Assembly: GCF_001187785.1 (NCBI RefSeq)
Contig: NZ_CP012154.1
Coordinates: 176,001-240,000, forward strand
Reading direction: 5' to 3'
Source of the DNA: Wenzhouxiangella marina
GTDB taxonomy: Bacteria > Pseudomonadota > Gammaproteobacteria > Xanthomonadales > Wenzhouxiangellaceae
Length of the DNA stretch: 64,000 bases
The notes below the pieces were generated by a model, which was given only the letters and a program-made list of their open reading frames with translations, was not told the DNA's origin and ran no database searches. Each line of letters starts with the position of its first letter. Position 1 is the first letter of the stretch. Position numbers and translations under genes: made by a program. Positions 19,182 through 28,963 of the stretch are shown one piece after another.

Positions 19182-21683
19182 TCACTCGCTCTCCAGTTCG
19201 AGAACTTCCGGCGCTGCCTGGATGATCGTGTGCCGGATTTCCTTGTCCAGGATCAGCTTGGCATCCCGGGCGACCTGCTCGAGCAGGTTGGAGAACAACA
19301 GTCGCCCTTCTTCATCCCGGTCCAGGAAGCCGCCTTCGGTCAGGGAATCGATGAATTGCTTGAACAGGGTCTTGTCGGAGAACTCCGGGGCCTCGAACTC
19401 GTGCAGCAGCGAAATGCGTTGGGCGCAGAGAATGCATAGCTGCTCGAGCTGCTGGCGCGTGAGGCGGCCGGATCCGTTCTTGGCCAGCACCGAAATCGTG
19501 ATGAAGTAACGCTCGAAGGTCTGGATCAGGGAATTTCCGAGCAGACGCAGATAGTAGGCTTCATCGCTTCCGCCCGGAGCCCGTTGCAGGGAATCCCCGC
19601 TGCTTCTCAACAGGCCCAGATCGATCAGCGCCTGGATGTGGCGTTCGATCACCGGCTCGAGTTCGTCCTGGTCCCAGGGCAGGAACAGTTCCCGCTTGAG
19701 GAATGGATACACCGTGCGCGTCAGCGCGTTCAGGCGCCGGCGCCGCACGCTGCGGAAGTTCAGGAAACAGCAGGCGATCCAGGCGCTCATGGCCAGCAGG
19801 TGCGCCATGTTGTTCCGGAAGTAGGTCAGCAGCACCGCATTGGTCGCGTCGGTCCGGACGATGTCGCCGAGACGGTGGCTCTGGCGCTCGATCGCCCCGA
19901 GCTCCAGACCGTACTCGATGATCTGGCCGGGTGTCAGCTCGGTCACGTCCACTCGGTCGCTGAAGCCGGTCTGTCGCACCAGTTCGGCCAGCAGGCCGAT
20001 CATGCGTTCCAGGTCGTCTTCGTCGAGGGCGTGCTTGCGGCTGGCCAACAGCGCGGTGGCGAGCAGGTTGATCGGATTGACGTGGGCGGCCCGGTTGATA
20101 TTGACCATGATGCGGTCGGCAAGATCATTGACCAGGCCGGGTAGCCAGGTCGGCTTGCTGTCGGGCTCGAGCTTGAGCCGCTCCCAGTCCGGGTGGTGCT
20201 GGTCCAGCAGCTCGGCCAGACGGACCGGCTCGCCGAAGCTGACCGTGACCTCACCGTAATTCTTACGCAGGATATTGATGACGTTCTTGAAGTCGGCCAG
20301 GGACTCCGGCTTCTTCTGTCGGCCGGAGAGTTCGTGAATATAGGCATTGCCTTCGGCCAGGCGTTCGTAGCCGATATAGACCGGCTGGAACAGCACGGGT
20401 CGGGTGCGGTAGTGGAGGAAGGCCCGGACCGTGATCGAGAGCATGCCCGCGCGCGGAGGCAGCAGCCGACCGGTGCGTGATCGCGTGCCCTCGATGAAAT
20501 ACTCCAGCGCGACGCCCCTGGACAGGATCATCGAGACGTACTGGTTGAAGACTGCCGCGTAGAGGGGCTGCGATCGAAACGAACGGCGCAGGAAGAAGGC
20601 GCCGCCGCGTCGGAGCAGTGGGCCGACCAGGGGCATGTTCAGGTTCAGGCCGGCCGCGATATGTGGGGGCACGAAGCCGCGATGGTAGAGCAGCCAGGAC
20701 AGCAGCATGTAGTCGATGTGGCTGCGGTGGCAGGGCACGTAGACCACTTCGTGCTCTCCGACGGCGTCGCGGAATTTGCTGAAATGGTTGACCTTGACGC
20801 CCCGGTAGATCCGGTTCCAGAACCAGCTCAGGAGCTTCTCGGCAATGCGCACGAAGTTGTAGGAGTAGTCGGCCGCGATTTCCCGAGCGTACTTGCGCGC
20901 CGCCTGCTCCGCCTTTTCGATCGACACCTGGTCGCGGCGGGCCTTGGCTTCGATGGCCTGGCGCACGCTGTCGCTCTGGACCACCTTTTCGACCAGGGTG
21001 CGGCGATGCGAGCGGTCCGGTCCGATGGCGGCGGTTCGCACCTGCCGGAACTGCACGCGAAGCACTCGGCTGACTCGACCCAGGGCCTGCTCGGCGTGCT
21101 CGGTTTCGGCGAGGAGCTGAGCCACCTCGATCGGCTTGCCGAACTGGACCATGGTGGCGCGGCCGTTAATCAGGGTGGTGAACAGGCGGCGAAAGCGGCC
21201 GCCCAGATCCCAGTTCTCGGAGAACAGGATCTTGAACAGGCTGTTCTCCGTGTCCGGCGCACGTCCGATAAGCACCGTGACCGGAACGATCTGAACCTCG
21301 GTCTGGCCGCTGGCAGCCGCCTGCTGCAGCAGGCGTCGGAGCATGACCGAATGGCGCCGGGCTTCCGGGCTTCGGATGAAAAGCCCACGATAACGTCGAT
21401 TGGCGCCATAGGCGCGCGGCAGGTCGAGACCCTGGGCATGCAGGGCCTGCGTGGGGCGGGGCCATTCGAGATTCTTGCAGACGTGGTCGACGATCAGCAG
21501 CGAGCTCAGTGCGTAGGCATCGAGCACGTAGAACACCGGCCGCTCGGGATCGAGCGCCAACTCCTCGAGGTGCTCCGGCAACACGGTGCTGCGCACCCAC
21601 AGGTGCAGGATTCGGCGCAGTAAACCCAGCCAGACCAGCTGGAGGCGGTGCAGCAGGGAAGGAGCGGGACCGGTATCGGGCAT
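19182..21683 (-). CDS. plsB: Glycerol-3-phosphate 1-O-acyltransferase PlsB
   Basis: An 833-residue inner-membrane-associated enzyme that adds an acyl chain to position 1 of sn-glycerol-3-phosphate, the first step of phospholipid synthesis. The catalytic HX4D motif is HRSHID (H319-D324), followed by AAGLNLNMPLVGPLLRRGGAFFLRRSFR and FIEGTRSRTGRLLPPRAGML, both substrate-binding motifs. The length matches E. coli PlsB (807). The start at 21683 (MPDTGPAPSLLHRL) is chosen because upstream codons overlap the preceding terminator. Confidence 0.94.
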   Translation of the reverse strand: MPDTGPAPSLLHRLQLVWLGLLRRILHLWVRSTVLPEHLEELALDPERPVFYVLDAYALSSLLIVDHVCKNLEWPRPTQALHAQGLDLPRAYGANRRYRGLFIRSPEARRHSVMLRRLLQQAAASGQTEVQIVPVTVLIGRAPDTENSLFKILFSENWDLGGRFRRLFTTLINGRATMVQFGKPIEVAQLLAETEHAEQALGRVSRVLRVQFRQVRTAAIGPDRSHRRTLVEKVVQSDSVRQAIEAKARRDQVSIEKAEQAARKYAREIAADYSYNFVRIAEKLLSWFWNRIYRGVKVNHFSKFRDAVGEHEVVYVPCHRSHIDYMLLSWLLYHRGFVPPHIAAGLNLNMPLVGPLLRRGGAFFLRRSFRSQPLYAAVFNQYVSMILSRGVALEYFIEGTRSRTGRLLPPRAGMLSITVRAFLHYRTRPVLFQPVYIGYERLAEGNAYIHELSGRQKKPESLADFKNVINILRKNYGEVTVSFGEPVRLAELLDQHHPDWERLKLEPDSKPTWLPGLVNDLADRIMVNINRAAHVNPINLLATALLASRKHALDEDDLERMIGLLAELVRQTGFSDRVDVTELTPGQIIEYGLELGAIERQSHRLGDIVRTDATNAVLLTYFRNNMAHLLAMSAWIACCFLNFRSVRRRRLNALTRTVYPFLKRELFLPWDQDELEPVIERHIQALIDLGLLRSSGDSLQRAPGGSDEAYYLRLLGNSLIQTFERYFITISVLAKNGSGRLTRQQLEQLCILCAQRISLLHEFEAPEFSDKTLFKQFIDSLTEGGFLDRDEEGRLLFSNLLEQVARDAKLILDKEIRHTIIQAAPEVLELESE

Positions 21684-21756
21684 GGTTGCAGTGCCGTCGG
21701 ACAAGACGCGTAGTTTATCACCGCGCCGGAGCGGTTCCGCCGGTCGGCCGCAGGCG

Positions 21757-21791
21757 AAAAAAAACCGGGGCGACGCAGGTCGCACCCGGTT
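21757..21791 (-). terminator. Intrinsic terminator after pyrF (leftward)
   Basis: The hairpin arms are 21763-21774 and 21779-21791, with a GCAG loop (plus strand) and a single bulged base. Eight A on the plus strand at 21757-21764 become a U-run on the leftward transcript. It separates the uvrD-hydrolase-pyrF unit from plsB. Confidence 0.85.
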
Positions 21792-21917
21792 GAATTGGCC
21801 CCTTCAGATTGCGAAGTGCCATGGGTTGTTGTCGAGCTTGAAGGTTACATCCACGTGCAATCCTCAAGCAAAATGATAGCGTTTTGGGCGCCTCTTGGCA
21901 AGCATTCTACAAAAGAG

Positions 21918-22640
21918 CTATAAGTCACTGAAATATTGCGATATTTCGCTCTGAAGCTGCTCGGCCGCTCGGCGTGGGTCGGCGGCATCCCGGATGGGGC
22001 GGCCGACCACGATGTAATCGGCGCCCGCGGCGAAGGCCTCCGCCGCCGAGAGCGTGCGCTTCTGTTCGTCGATGTTGTCGACGGGGCGGATGCCCGGGCA
22101 GATCACGGTCAGGGCGTGGTCGACCTCTTCACGCAGGGCTGCGGCTTCCAGGCCGGAGGAAATCACACCGGCGCAGCCGAGCGCCAGCGCTCTCCGCGCT
22201 CGCGACAGAACGAGTTGCTCGATATCGCAGTCGAAGCCCAGGTCGTCCAGATCGCCACGGTCCAGGCTGGTCAGCGCGGTGACGGCCAGGATGCCGATCT
22301 TGCCGCGCGCAGCGACGGCCGCTTCGAGCATGGCGTCGTTGCCGTGCACGGTCAGAAAGTCGACGTCGTGACGGGCCAGCTGCGCGACGGCGCGGCCGAC
22401 CGTCGGCGGGATATCGAACAGCTTCAGGTCGGCAAAGACCTTCTTGCCGGCGTCCTTGAGCTCGGCGGCCAGTTCGAAGTAGGCGCCGCTGAGAAAGAAC
22501 TCCAGGCCCAGCTTGTAGAAACCGACGGCATCGCCGAGTTCGGTGATCAGCGCGCGCGCGCGGTCGATGTCCGGGACGTCGAGGGCGAAGATCAGACGCT
22601 CGTTATCGGGAATCGGTTTGGGCTGGAAGCGATCAGACAT
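21918..22640 (-). CDS. pyrF: Orotidine-5'-phosphate decarboxylase
   Basis: A 240-residue TIM-barrel enzyme for the last step of UMP synthesis. The catalytic Asp/Lys array is visible in FADLKLFDIPPTV, the LDVPD strand is at the N-terminus, and VICPGIRP and DYIVVGRPI form the phosphate-binding end. Its start overlaps the end of the upstream hydrolase gene by 8 bases, so the two are translationally coupled. Confidence 0.96.
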   Translation of the reverse strand: MSDRFQPKPIPDNERLIFALDVPDIDRARALITELGDAVGFYKLGLEFFLSGAYFELAAELKDAGKKVFADLKLFDIPPTVGRAVAQLARHDVDFLTVHGNDAMLEAAVAARGKIGILAVTALTSLDRGDLDDLGFDCDIEQLVLSRARRALALGCAGVISSGLEAAALREEVDHALTVICPGIRPVDNIDEQKRTLSAAEAFAAGADYIVVGRPIRDAADPRRAAEQLQSEISQYFSDL

Positions 22641-23457
22641 CGAAGAACTCCTGGATGACCGGGCCGAGCTGGTCCGGGTGATGCATGTGCAGATGGTGCC
22701 CGCCGGGGAAAGCGCGCCATTGCCCCTTGCGAAGCGCGGCCAGGCGGCGCTGTAGCAGTCGGGCCGGAACCAGCCCGCTTGGCGGATCGGAATACAGATT
22801 CATGACCGGACACTCGATGGCTGCGATCAGGTCGAGCACCTGGGCTTCGGTGTAGCGCTGGGTCGAGGGCCAGGTCAGGCGCAGGTCGTGGCCCCAGACG
22901 AAGCCGCCGTCCTGTTCGACCAGGCCCCGTTCGGCCAGCAGTTCGGCGCAACGCTCGTCCAGATCGCTGTTGCGTGCGCGAGCCGCCACGGCCGAGGCCG
23001 GAGTCGGGTGCTGACGACGCGGGCGCAGGTGGCTGCCACGGCGGGCCTGGCGCCAGCCGGCGGCGGCGCGGTCGGGGGGCGCACTGATCGGGCCCAGGCC
23101 CTCGATCAGTACCAGCGAGCGCACGCGCTCCGGGCAGGCGGCGGCCGTCAGGCAGGCCACGGCGCCACCCAGGGAATGTCCGAGCAGGTGGAAGTCGGAC
23201 CAGCCGAGCCGGTCGGCGGCCGCCAGCACGTCGAACACATAGTCATCGAAGTGATAGCGAACGCCCTCCGGCCGGGGGCGCGAGCGGCCGTGGCCGGGGA
23301 ACTCCAGCGCGACCAGATCGATGCCGTCCAGATAAGGCGCCAGGGGCGCATGGCTCCGGGCATTGTCCAGCCAGCCGTGCAGGGCGAGTACCGGCCGCTC
23401 ACCACGAGTCTGGCGCAGGCCGGCCAGACCGAGCTCCGGCCATTCGAAGGGCGTCAC
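22633..23457 (-). CDS. Alpha/beta hydrolase
   Basis: A 274-residue alpha/beta-fold hydrolase. The nucleophile elbow is GHSLGG, the oxyanion-hole region is LALHGWLDNARSH, the probable acid lies near LYSDPPSG, and the His is in the GGHHLHMHHP segment. The substrate is unknown. The GTG start at 23457 overlaps the uvrD stop (GTGA), and the 3' end overlaps pyrF, placing it inside a three-gene operon. Longer in-frame starts lie wholly inside uvrD and are rejected. Confidence 0.85.
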   Translation of the reverse strand: MTPFEWPELGLAGLRQTRGERPVLALHGWLDNARSHAPLAPYLDGIDLVALEFPGHGRSRPRPEGVRYHFDDYVFDVLAAADRLGWSDFHLLGHSLGGAVACLTAAACPERVRSLVLIEGLGPISAPPDRAAAGWRQARRGSHLRPRRQHPTPASAVAARARNSDLDERCAELLAERGLVEQDGGFVWGHDLRLTWPSTQRYTEAQVLDLIAAIECPVMNLYSDPPSGLVPARLLQRRLAALRKGQWRAFPGGHHLHMHHPDQLGPVIQEFFDV

Positions 23458-25616
23458 CCGACCCGCTCCAGGGAGGCATAGCCAAGCACCAGCCATTTCG
23501 AACCGGCGGACTCGAAATTGATCTGGATGCGCGCGTTCGCGCCCTGGCCTTCGATCGTGACGACAGTGCCGAGCCCGAAGCGGGGATGGCGGACGGTCGT
23601 GCCCAGGGAAAGGCCTTCGGCGTCCTGCGGTGCGCCACCGTGGCTCTGGGCCGGGGCCACGCGTGGGCGTCCCGGGCGCAGTTCCTCGACCAGTTCGGCC
23701 GGGATCTCGGACAGGAATCGCGAAGGTCGGGAGAAATTGGTCTGGCCGTGGATCATCCGCGATTCCGCGTGGCTCAGCACCAGCTGCTGCATCGCTCGAG
23801 TCATGCCGACGTAGCACAGGCGCCGTTCTTCGGCCAGGCGGCCCGGCTCTTCGGCGGATTTCTGGTGCGGGAACAGGCCTTCTTCCATGCCTGCCATGAA
23901 GACCAGCGGAAACTCCAGACCCTTGGCCGAGTGCAGGGTCATCAGCTGAACGCAGTCCTGCCAGCGCTCGCCCTGATGTTCGCCCGCCTCCAGGGCGGCC
24001 TGGGCGAGGAAGGAGGCGGTCGGGCTCAAGCCGGCCTGCTCATCTTCGAAGGGCTGGGTGAAGCTCTCGGCGGCGCGGACCAGTTCGGCCAGGTTCTCCT
24101 CCCGCGCCTCGGCGCGATCGGCGGGCTCGCGGGAGCGGTACCAGTCGGCCAGTTCGGCGCGGTCGATGGCCGCCTGCATGGCCTCCCCGAGGCCGGCCTG
24201 TCCGTACTCGTCGGTCAACTCGCCGATCAGGGCAAGAAAGCCGGCCACCGCGTTGCCGGCGCGTGCGGTGAAGCCGCCGCTCTCGCACAGGCTTCGCGCG
24301 GCCTCGAACAGGGACTGGCCCTGGCGGCGAGCGTGGTCACGGATCAGCGCCACGGTGCGCTCGCCGATGCCGCGGGCGGGCAGGTTGATGACGCGCTCGA
24401 AGGCCGGGTCATCGTGTGGATTGTGGACCAGACGCAGATAGGCCATGGCGTCCTTGACTTCGGCGCGTTCGAAGAAGCGCAGGCCGCCGTACACCCGGTA
24501 GGGAATCTCTTCGCGCAACAGCACCTGCTCGAACAGCCGGGATTGCGCGTTCGAGCGATACAGGATGGCGGTTTCCGAGGCGCGCCCGCCCTGTTCCATC
24601 CAGTCCTGAATGCGGGCGATCACGAACTCGGCCTCTTCTTCGGCGTTGAAGGCCGTGAACAGCTTGAGCGCTTCGCCCTTCTCGCCCTCGGTCCAGAGGT
24701 TCTTGCCCATGCGCTCGGCGTTGTGGTCGATGACCCGGTTGGCCGCTTCGAGAATCGTGGCCGTGGAGCGATAGTTCTGTTCCAGGCGGACCACCTTCGG
24801 CGAGAAATCGCGGTCGAAGTGGACCACGTTCTCGACCTTGGCGCCGCGCCAGCCGTAGATCGACTGATCGTCGTCGCCGACCACGAAGAGCTGGTTCTTC
24901 GAGCCCGCCAGCAGGCGCACCAGCGCGTACTGGAGGGTGTTCGTGTCCTGGAACTCGTCGATCAGGATGTGGCCGAAACGGTCCTGGTAGTGGGCGCGAC
25001 GGGCGTCACTGTCGCGCAGCAGCTCGAGGGTGCGGAGCAGCAGTTCGGCGAAGTCGATCAGGCCCGAGCGCTCGCAGTAGTCCTGGTAATGCTGGTAGAT
25101 GGCCAGCTGGCGCGCCTGAAAGGCGTGATCGAAGCACTCGATGTCGCCCGGCCGACGACCCTCTTCCTTGTGGTGGTTGATGAAGCCCTGCATCTGGCGC
25201 GCGGGAAACTCGCCTTCATCCAGCTCCATGTCCCGGATCACCCGGCGAATCAGTCGGTACTGATCGTCCGAATCCAGGATCTGGAAGGTTTCGGGCAGGC
25301 CGACTTCAGCGGCGTGCATCCGCAGCATGCGATGGCAGATGCCGTGAAAGGTGCCGATCCACAGTCCGTCGGGACGCAGATTGAGCAGCTTGCCGACGCG
25401 ATGCCGCATTTCGCCGGCCGCCTTGTTGGTGAAGGTCACGGCCAGCAGGCCCATCGGCGAGACGTGGTGGACCTGGATCAGCCAGGCGATGCGGTGGACC
25501 AGGACCCGGGTCTTGCCCGAGCCGGCGCCGGCGAGCACCAGCACATGGCCCTCATCGGCCGTGACCGCCTCGCGCTGGGCGTCGTTGAGCTGGTCGAGCA
25601 GGTGGGAGACGTCCAT
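23454..25616 (-). CDS. uvrD: DNA helicase II UvrD
   Basis: A 720-residue SF1A 3'-5' helicase for nucleotide-excision and mismatch repair. It has the Q-motif region LNDAQREAVTA, the Walker A GAGSGKT (residues 30-36), motif II/III VGDDDQSIYGWRGA, and LMTLHSAKGLEFPLVF. The C-terminal RHPRFGLGTVVTIEGQG segment is the Tudor-like domain that UvrD/PcrA use to contact RNA polymerase. The length is the same as E. coli UvrD. Confidence 0.95.
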   Translation of the reverse strand: MDVSHLLDQLNDAQREAVTADEGHVLVLAGAGSGKTRVLVHRIAWLIQVHHVSPMGLLAVTFTNKAAGEMRHRVGKLLNLRPDGLWIGTFHGICHRMLRMHAAEVGLPETFQILDSDDQYRLIRRVIRDMELDEGEFPARQMQGFINHHKEEGRRPGDIECFDHAFQARQLAIYQHYQDYCERSGLIDFAELLLRTLELLRDSDARRAHYQDRFGHILIDEFQDTNTLQYALVRLLAGSKNQLFVVGDDDQSIYGWRGAKVENVVHFDRDFSPKVVRLEQNYRSTATILEAANRVIDHNAERMGKNLWTEGEKGEALKLFTAFNAEEEAEFVIARIQDWMEQGGRASETAILYRSNAQSRLFEQVLLREEIPYRVYGGLRFFERAEVKDAMAYLRLVHNPHDDPAFERVINLPARGIGERTVALIRDHARRQGQSLFEAARSLCESGGFTARAGNAVAGFLALIGELTDEYGQAGLGEAMQAAIDRAELADWYRSREPADRAEAREENLAELVRAAESFTQPFEDEQAGLSPTASFLAQAALEAGEHQGERWQDCVQLMTLHSAKGLEFPLVFMAGMEEGLFPHQKSAEEPGRLAEERRLCYVGMTRAMQQLVLSHAESRMIHGQTNFSRPSRFLSEIPAELVEELRPGRPRVAPAQSHGGAPQDAEGLSLGTTVRHPRFGLGTVVTIEGQGANARIQINFESAGSKWLVLGYASLERVG

Positions 25617-25661
25617 CGGCTCAATACCCGCTCGTGCGATTGGGTGGGCTCGGAGACTGCA

Positions 25662-26942
25662 TCAATCCCGCGAAATGGCGCGGTGGCCGATGTCGCTGCG
25701 GTAGAACGCGCCCTCGAAGCCGATCCGCGCCATCCATTCCAGCGCCTGATCCCGCGCCGCCTTGACGTTCGGGCCCAGGGCCGTCACACAGAGCACCCGG
25801 CCGCCGCTGGTCACGACTTGCCCCTGCTCATCGAGACGGGTGCCTGCATGGAAGACCTTGACGTGGTGCGGGAAGTCGGAGTCCAGGCCGCTGATCGGCT
25901 TGCCTTTTTCGTAGCCGTCGGGGTAGCCGCCGGCGGCCAGCACGATGCCCAGGGCCACGCGCTCGTCCCAGCCCAGTTCGATGTCCTGGATGTGGCCATC
26001 GAGGGTTCGCTGCAGGGTCTCGACCAGATCGGACTGCAGTCGCATCAGGATCGGCTGGGTCTCGGGATCGCCGAAGCGCACGTTGAATTCGAGTACCTTG
26101 GGGCCATCGTCGGTCAGCATCACGCCGGCATAGAGAAAACCGGTGAATCGGCAGCCATCGGCCTGCATGCCGCTCAGCGTCGGCTGGATGACCTCTTGAA
26201 GAATGCGCTGGTGCATGGCGGCATCGACCACCGGCGCGGGCGAATAGGCGCCCATGCCGCCGGTGTTCGGGCCCTGATCGCCCTCATCGCGGCGCTTGTG
26301 GTCCTGGCTGGTGGCCAGCGGCAGGGCGTGCTCGCCGTCGGCGATCACGATGAAGCTGGCCTCCTCGCCGATCAGGAATTCCTCGACGACGACGCGGTGC
26401 CCCGCCTCGCCGAAGGCCTGGCCGGAAAGCATGTCTTCCAGGGTGGCGCGGGCCTGGTCGAGGCGGTCGACGATGACCACGCCCTTGCCGGCCGCCAGGC
26501 CATCGGCCTTGAGCACCAGGGGCAGGCCGATCGAGTTCACCATGTCCATGCCTTCGTCCACCGACTCGACGACACCGTAGCGCGCGGTCGGAATGCGGTG
26601 GCGGGCCATGAAATCCTTGGCGAAGGCCTTCGAGGACTCGAGCTGCGCCGCCTTGGCAGAAGGGCCGAAGCAGGCCAGGCCCGCGGCCTGGAAGCGATCG
26701 ACCACGCCAGCGGCCAGGGGCGCTTCCGGACCGACGATGGTCAGGCCCACCAGCTCGGTCCGGGCCAGTTCGAGCAGAGCGTCGATGTCTTCGGCGCCGA
26801 TGTCGACGTTCCGGCAGCCGGGCTCGGAGGCCGTGCCGGCGTTGCCCGGGGCGACCAGGACTTCGTCGACCTGACTCGATTGCGCGGCTTTCCAGGCCAG
26901 CGCATGCTCACGGCCGCCGCCGCCGATGACGAGCACTTTCAT
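25662..26942 (-). CDS. purD: Phosphoribosylamine-glycine ligase
   Basis: A 426-residue ATP-grasp enzyme of purine synthesis (GAR synthetase). The N-terminus MKVLVIGGGGREHALAWK fixes the start at 26942. The ATP-grasp core includes VLKADGLAAGKGVVIV and EFLIGEEASFIVIADG, and the metal/ATP site is GFLYAGVMLTDDGPKVLEFNVRFGDPE. It lies just downstream of purH on the same strand with a spacer of about 60 bases, as in Pseudomonas-type fis-purH-purD clusters. Confidence 0.96.
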   Translation of the reverse strand: MKVLVIGGGGREHALAWKAAQSSQVDEVLVAPGNAGTASEPGCRNVDIGAEDIDALLELARTELVGLTIVGPEAPLAAGVVDRFQAAGLACFGPSAKAAQLESSKAFAKDFMARHRIPTARYGVVESVDEGMDMVNSIGLPLVLKADGLAAGKGVVIVDRLDQARATLEDMLSGQAFGEAGHRVVVEEFLIGEEASFIVIADGEHALPLATSQDHKRRDEGDQGPNTGGMGAYSPAPVVDAAMHQRILQEVIQPTLSGMQADGCRFTGFLYAGVMLTDDGPKVLEFNVRFGDPETQPILMRLQSDLVETLQRTLDGHIQDIELGWDERVALGIVLAAGGYPDGYEKGKPISGLDSDFPHHVKVFHAGTRLDEQGQVVTSGGRVLCVTALGPNVKAARDQALEWMARIGFEGAFYRSDIGHRAISRD

Positions 26943-27005
26943 GGGGTGCAATTTCCGGAATCTGGGGTTCGGCACATTGTAGCGCGGCTGCCCCGCCGAA
27001 CGGGC

Positions 27006-28556
27006 TCAGTGGCGGAAGTGGCGACGTCCGGTCAGGACCATGGCGATGCCGTGCCGATTGCAGGCATCGATGACTTCCTGGTCGCGCATCGAGCCGCCGG
27101 GCTGGATCACCGCCTTGATGCCCTGGGCGGCAGCGGCCTCGATGCTGTCGGCAAAGGGAAAGAAGGCGTCGGAGGCCATCACCGCGCCCTCCAGTGAAAG
27201 CCCGGCATCGGCCGCCTTGATGGTGCCGATCCGGGCCGAGTCCACGCGGCTCATCTGGCCGGCGCCGATGCCGACGGTTGCGCCATCCTTGACGTAGACG
27301 ATGGCGTTGGAGCGAACCATTCGAACGACGGCCCAGGCCACCCGCAGATCGGCCAGTTGTGCGTCGTCCGGCGCCTGCTCGGTCGCCACGCTCAGCTCGA
27401 CGTCCTCGCTCGAGTTCGAGGGCGGGAGGTCGGCCTGCTGCACCAGCCAGCCGCCGTCGATGGCCTTGAGTTCGAGGCCCGGAGGCTGGTGGGTCGGCGC
27501 GATCAAGACACGAAGGTTCTTCTTTCCGGCCAGGATCTCGCGGGCGGCGGGAGCGATGTCCGGCGCGATGATGACTTCCAGGAAGCGTTCGGCCAGGGCC
27601 TCGGCCAGCCCGGCATCGATGGTCCGGTTGCAGGCCACGATTCCGCCGAAGGCCGAGGTCGGGTCGCAGGCCAGGGCCCGTTCCCAGGCCTGGCGAAGGC
27701 TGTCACCGATGGCCGCGCCGCAGGGGTTGGTGTGCTTGATGATCACGCAGGCCGGTTGGGCGTCGCCGAGCAGCTGGACGCCGGACCAGGCCGCATCGGC
27801 GTCCAGCAGGTTGTTGTAGGACAGGGCTTTGCCCTGGATGGGCTGGGTGCCGGCCAGTCCACCGGTCGGACGTTGCCGCTCACGGTACACGGCAGCGGCC
27901 TGGTGCGGATTCTCGCCGTAGCGAAGCGGGCTGATTCGATCCAGCGCGAGGTTCAGCACCGGCGGCAGGCCTTCTGGGTCTTCCTGCTGCGACAGGTACT
28001 GGCTGATCTGACCGTCATAGGCCGCCGTGTGCGCGAAACCCTTGACCGCGAGGCGGCGCCGGGTGGCTGCATCGGGGAGCTCGGGCAAGCCTGCGATCAC
28101 GGCCGGGTAATCGGCCGGGTCGACGAGCAGGCCGACGTCGGCGTGATTCTTCGCCGCGGCTCGGACCATGGCCGGGCCACCGATGTCGATCTGCTCGATC
28201 GCTTCTTCCCGCGTGCAGTCGGGACGGGCCACGGTGGCAGCGAAGGGATAGAGGTTGACCACGACCAGGTCGATGGCCTTGATCCCATGGGCCCGCATGA
28301 CCTCCTCGTCCTGGCCGCGACGGCCGAGAATGCCGCCATGGATGCTGGGCTGCAGGGTCTTGACGCGTCCGCCCATGATCTCGGGAAATCCGGTGTGATC
28401 GCTGACTTCGGTCACGTCGATGCCGGCCTCGCGCAGGCTGCGCGCCGTGCCGCCGGTCGACAGGAGGGTCCAGCCATGCTCGTGGAGGGCTCGTCCGAGC
28501 TCGACCACGCCGGTCTTGTCGGACACGCTGATCAGGGCGGTTCGAGTTGCGTTCAT
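27006..28556 (-). CDS. purH: Bifunctional AICAR transformylase/IMP cyclohydrolase
   Basis: A 516-residue bifunctional enzyme for the last two steps of IMP synthesis. The N-terminal IMP cyclohydrolase (MGS-like) domain has [20 protein letters not shown] and [21 protein letters not shown]. The C-terminal AICAR transformylase domain has [20 protein letters not shown] and [12 protein letters not shown]. The start at 28556 ([10 protein letters not shown]) matches family N-termini. It follows fis and precedes purD. Confidence 0.97.
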   Translation of the reverse strand: MNATRTALISVSDKTGVVELGRALHEHGWTLLSTGGTARSLREAGIDVTEVSDHTGFPEIMGGRVKTLQPSIHGGILGRRGQDEEVMRAHGIKAIDLVVVNLYPFAATVARPDCTREEAIEQIDIGGPAMVRAAAKNHADVGLLVDPADYPAVIAGLPELPDAATRRRLAVKGFAHTAAYDGQISQYLSQQEDPEGLPPVLNLALDRISPLRYGENPHQAAAVYRERQRPTGGLAGTQPIQGKALSYNNLLDADAAWSGVQLLGDAQPACVIIKHTNPCGAAIGDSLRQAWERALACDPTSAFGGIVACNRTIDAGLAEALAERFLEVIIAPDIAPAAREILAGKKNLRVLIAPTHQPPGLELKAIDGGWLVQQADLPPSNSSEDVELSVATEQAPDDAQLADLRVAWAVVRMVRSNAIVYVKDGATVGIGAGQMSRVDSARIGTIKAADAGLSLEGAVMASDAFFPFADSIEAAAAQGIKAVIQPGGSMRDQEVIDACNRHGIAMVLTGRRHFRH

Positions 28557-28585
28557 CTTGGATGCGGGTTCCTGCGTTGGCGGCT

Positions 28586-28840
28586 TCAGCCAGACAAGTC
28601 GTAGCGTTGGATACGGTTGCGCAGCGTGGCCCGGGTGATGCCGAGAATGCGCGCCGCCCTCGACTGGTTTCCGCCGACGTGTTCGAGCACGGTAGCGATC
28701 AGCGGGCGCTCGATCTCTCCGAGGATGAAAGCGTGCAGGTTGTCCGGCGGCGTGGAGCCCATGTCGTCGAGGTACTGGCGGACGACCTCGCGAACGACCT
28801 GGTTGAGGCTGGCTCCGTTGCTGGCTGGCTGGGCTTTCAA
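28586..28840 (-). CDS. fis: DNA-binding protein Fis
   Basis: An approximately 84-residue nucleoid-associated regulator. Its C-terminal helix-turn-helix GNQSRAARILGITRATLRNRIQRYDL is close to E. coli Fis, and LNQVVREVVRQYLDDM...LHAFILGEIERPLIATVLEH is the dimerisation core. No ATG fits the N-terminus; a TTG at 28840 gives the usual length and is chosen tentatively. Other non-ATG starts upstream are possible. The order fis-purH-purD resembles Pseudomonas. Confidence 0.85.
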   Translation of the reverse strand: MKAQPASNGASLNQVVREVVRQYLDDMGSTPPDNLHAFILGEIERPLIATVLEHVGGNQSRAARILGITRATLRNRIQRYDLSG

Positions 28841-28963
28841 ACGACTGGTCCGTTGGATGGTTCGACAAGCTGCCGTGCCACGGCAGCGGGCCGCAAACAA
28901 TAGCACAGCCGGAGTGGCTGGATCGGCTCGCAAGCGCCGTCGGGTCGGGATTCGGGGGTGTTG

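Noticed and set aside
23586..27197. A 1,203-codon open frame on the plus strand
   Set aside because: It lies antisense to uvrD and purD and runs into purH, with no start context. Such long antisense frames are expected from the GC-rich third codon positions of the real leftward genes.
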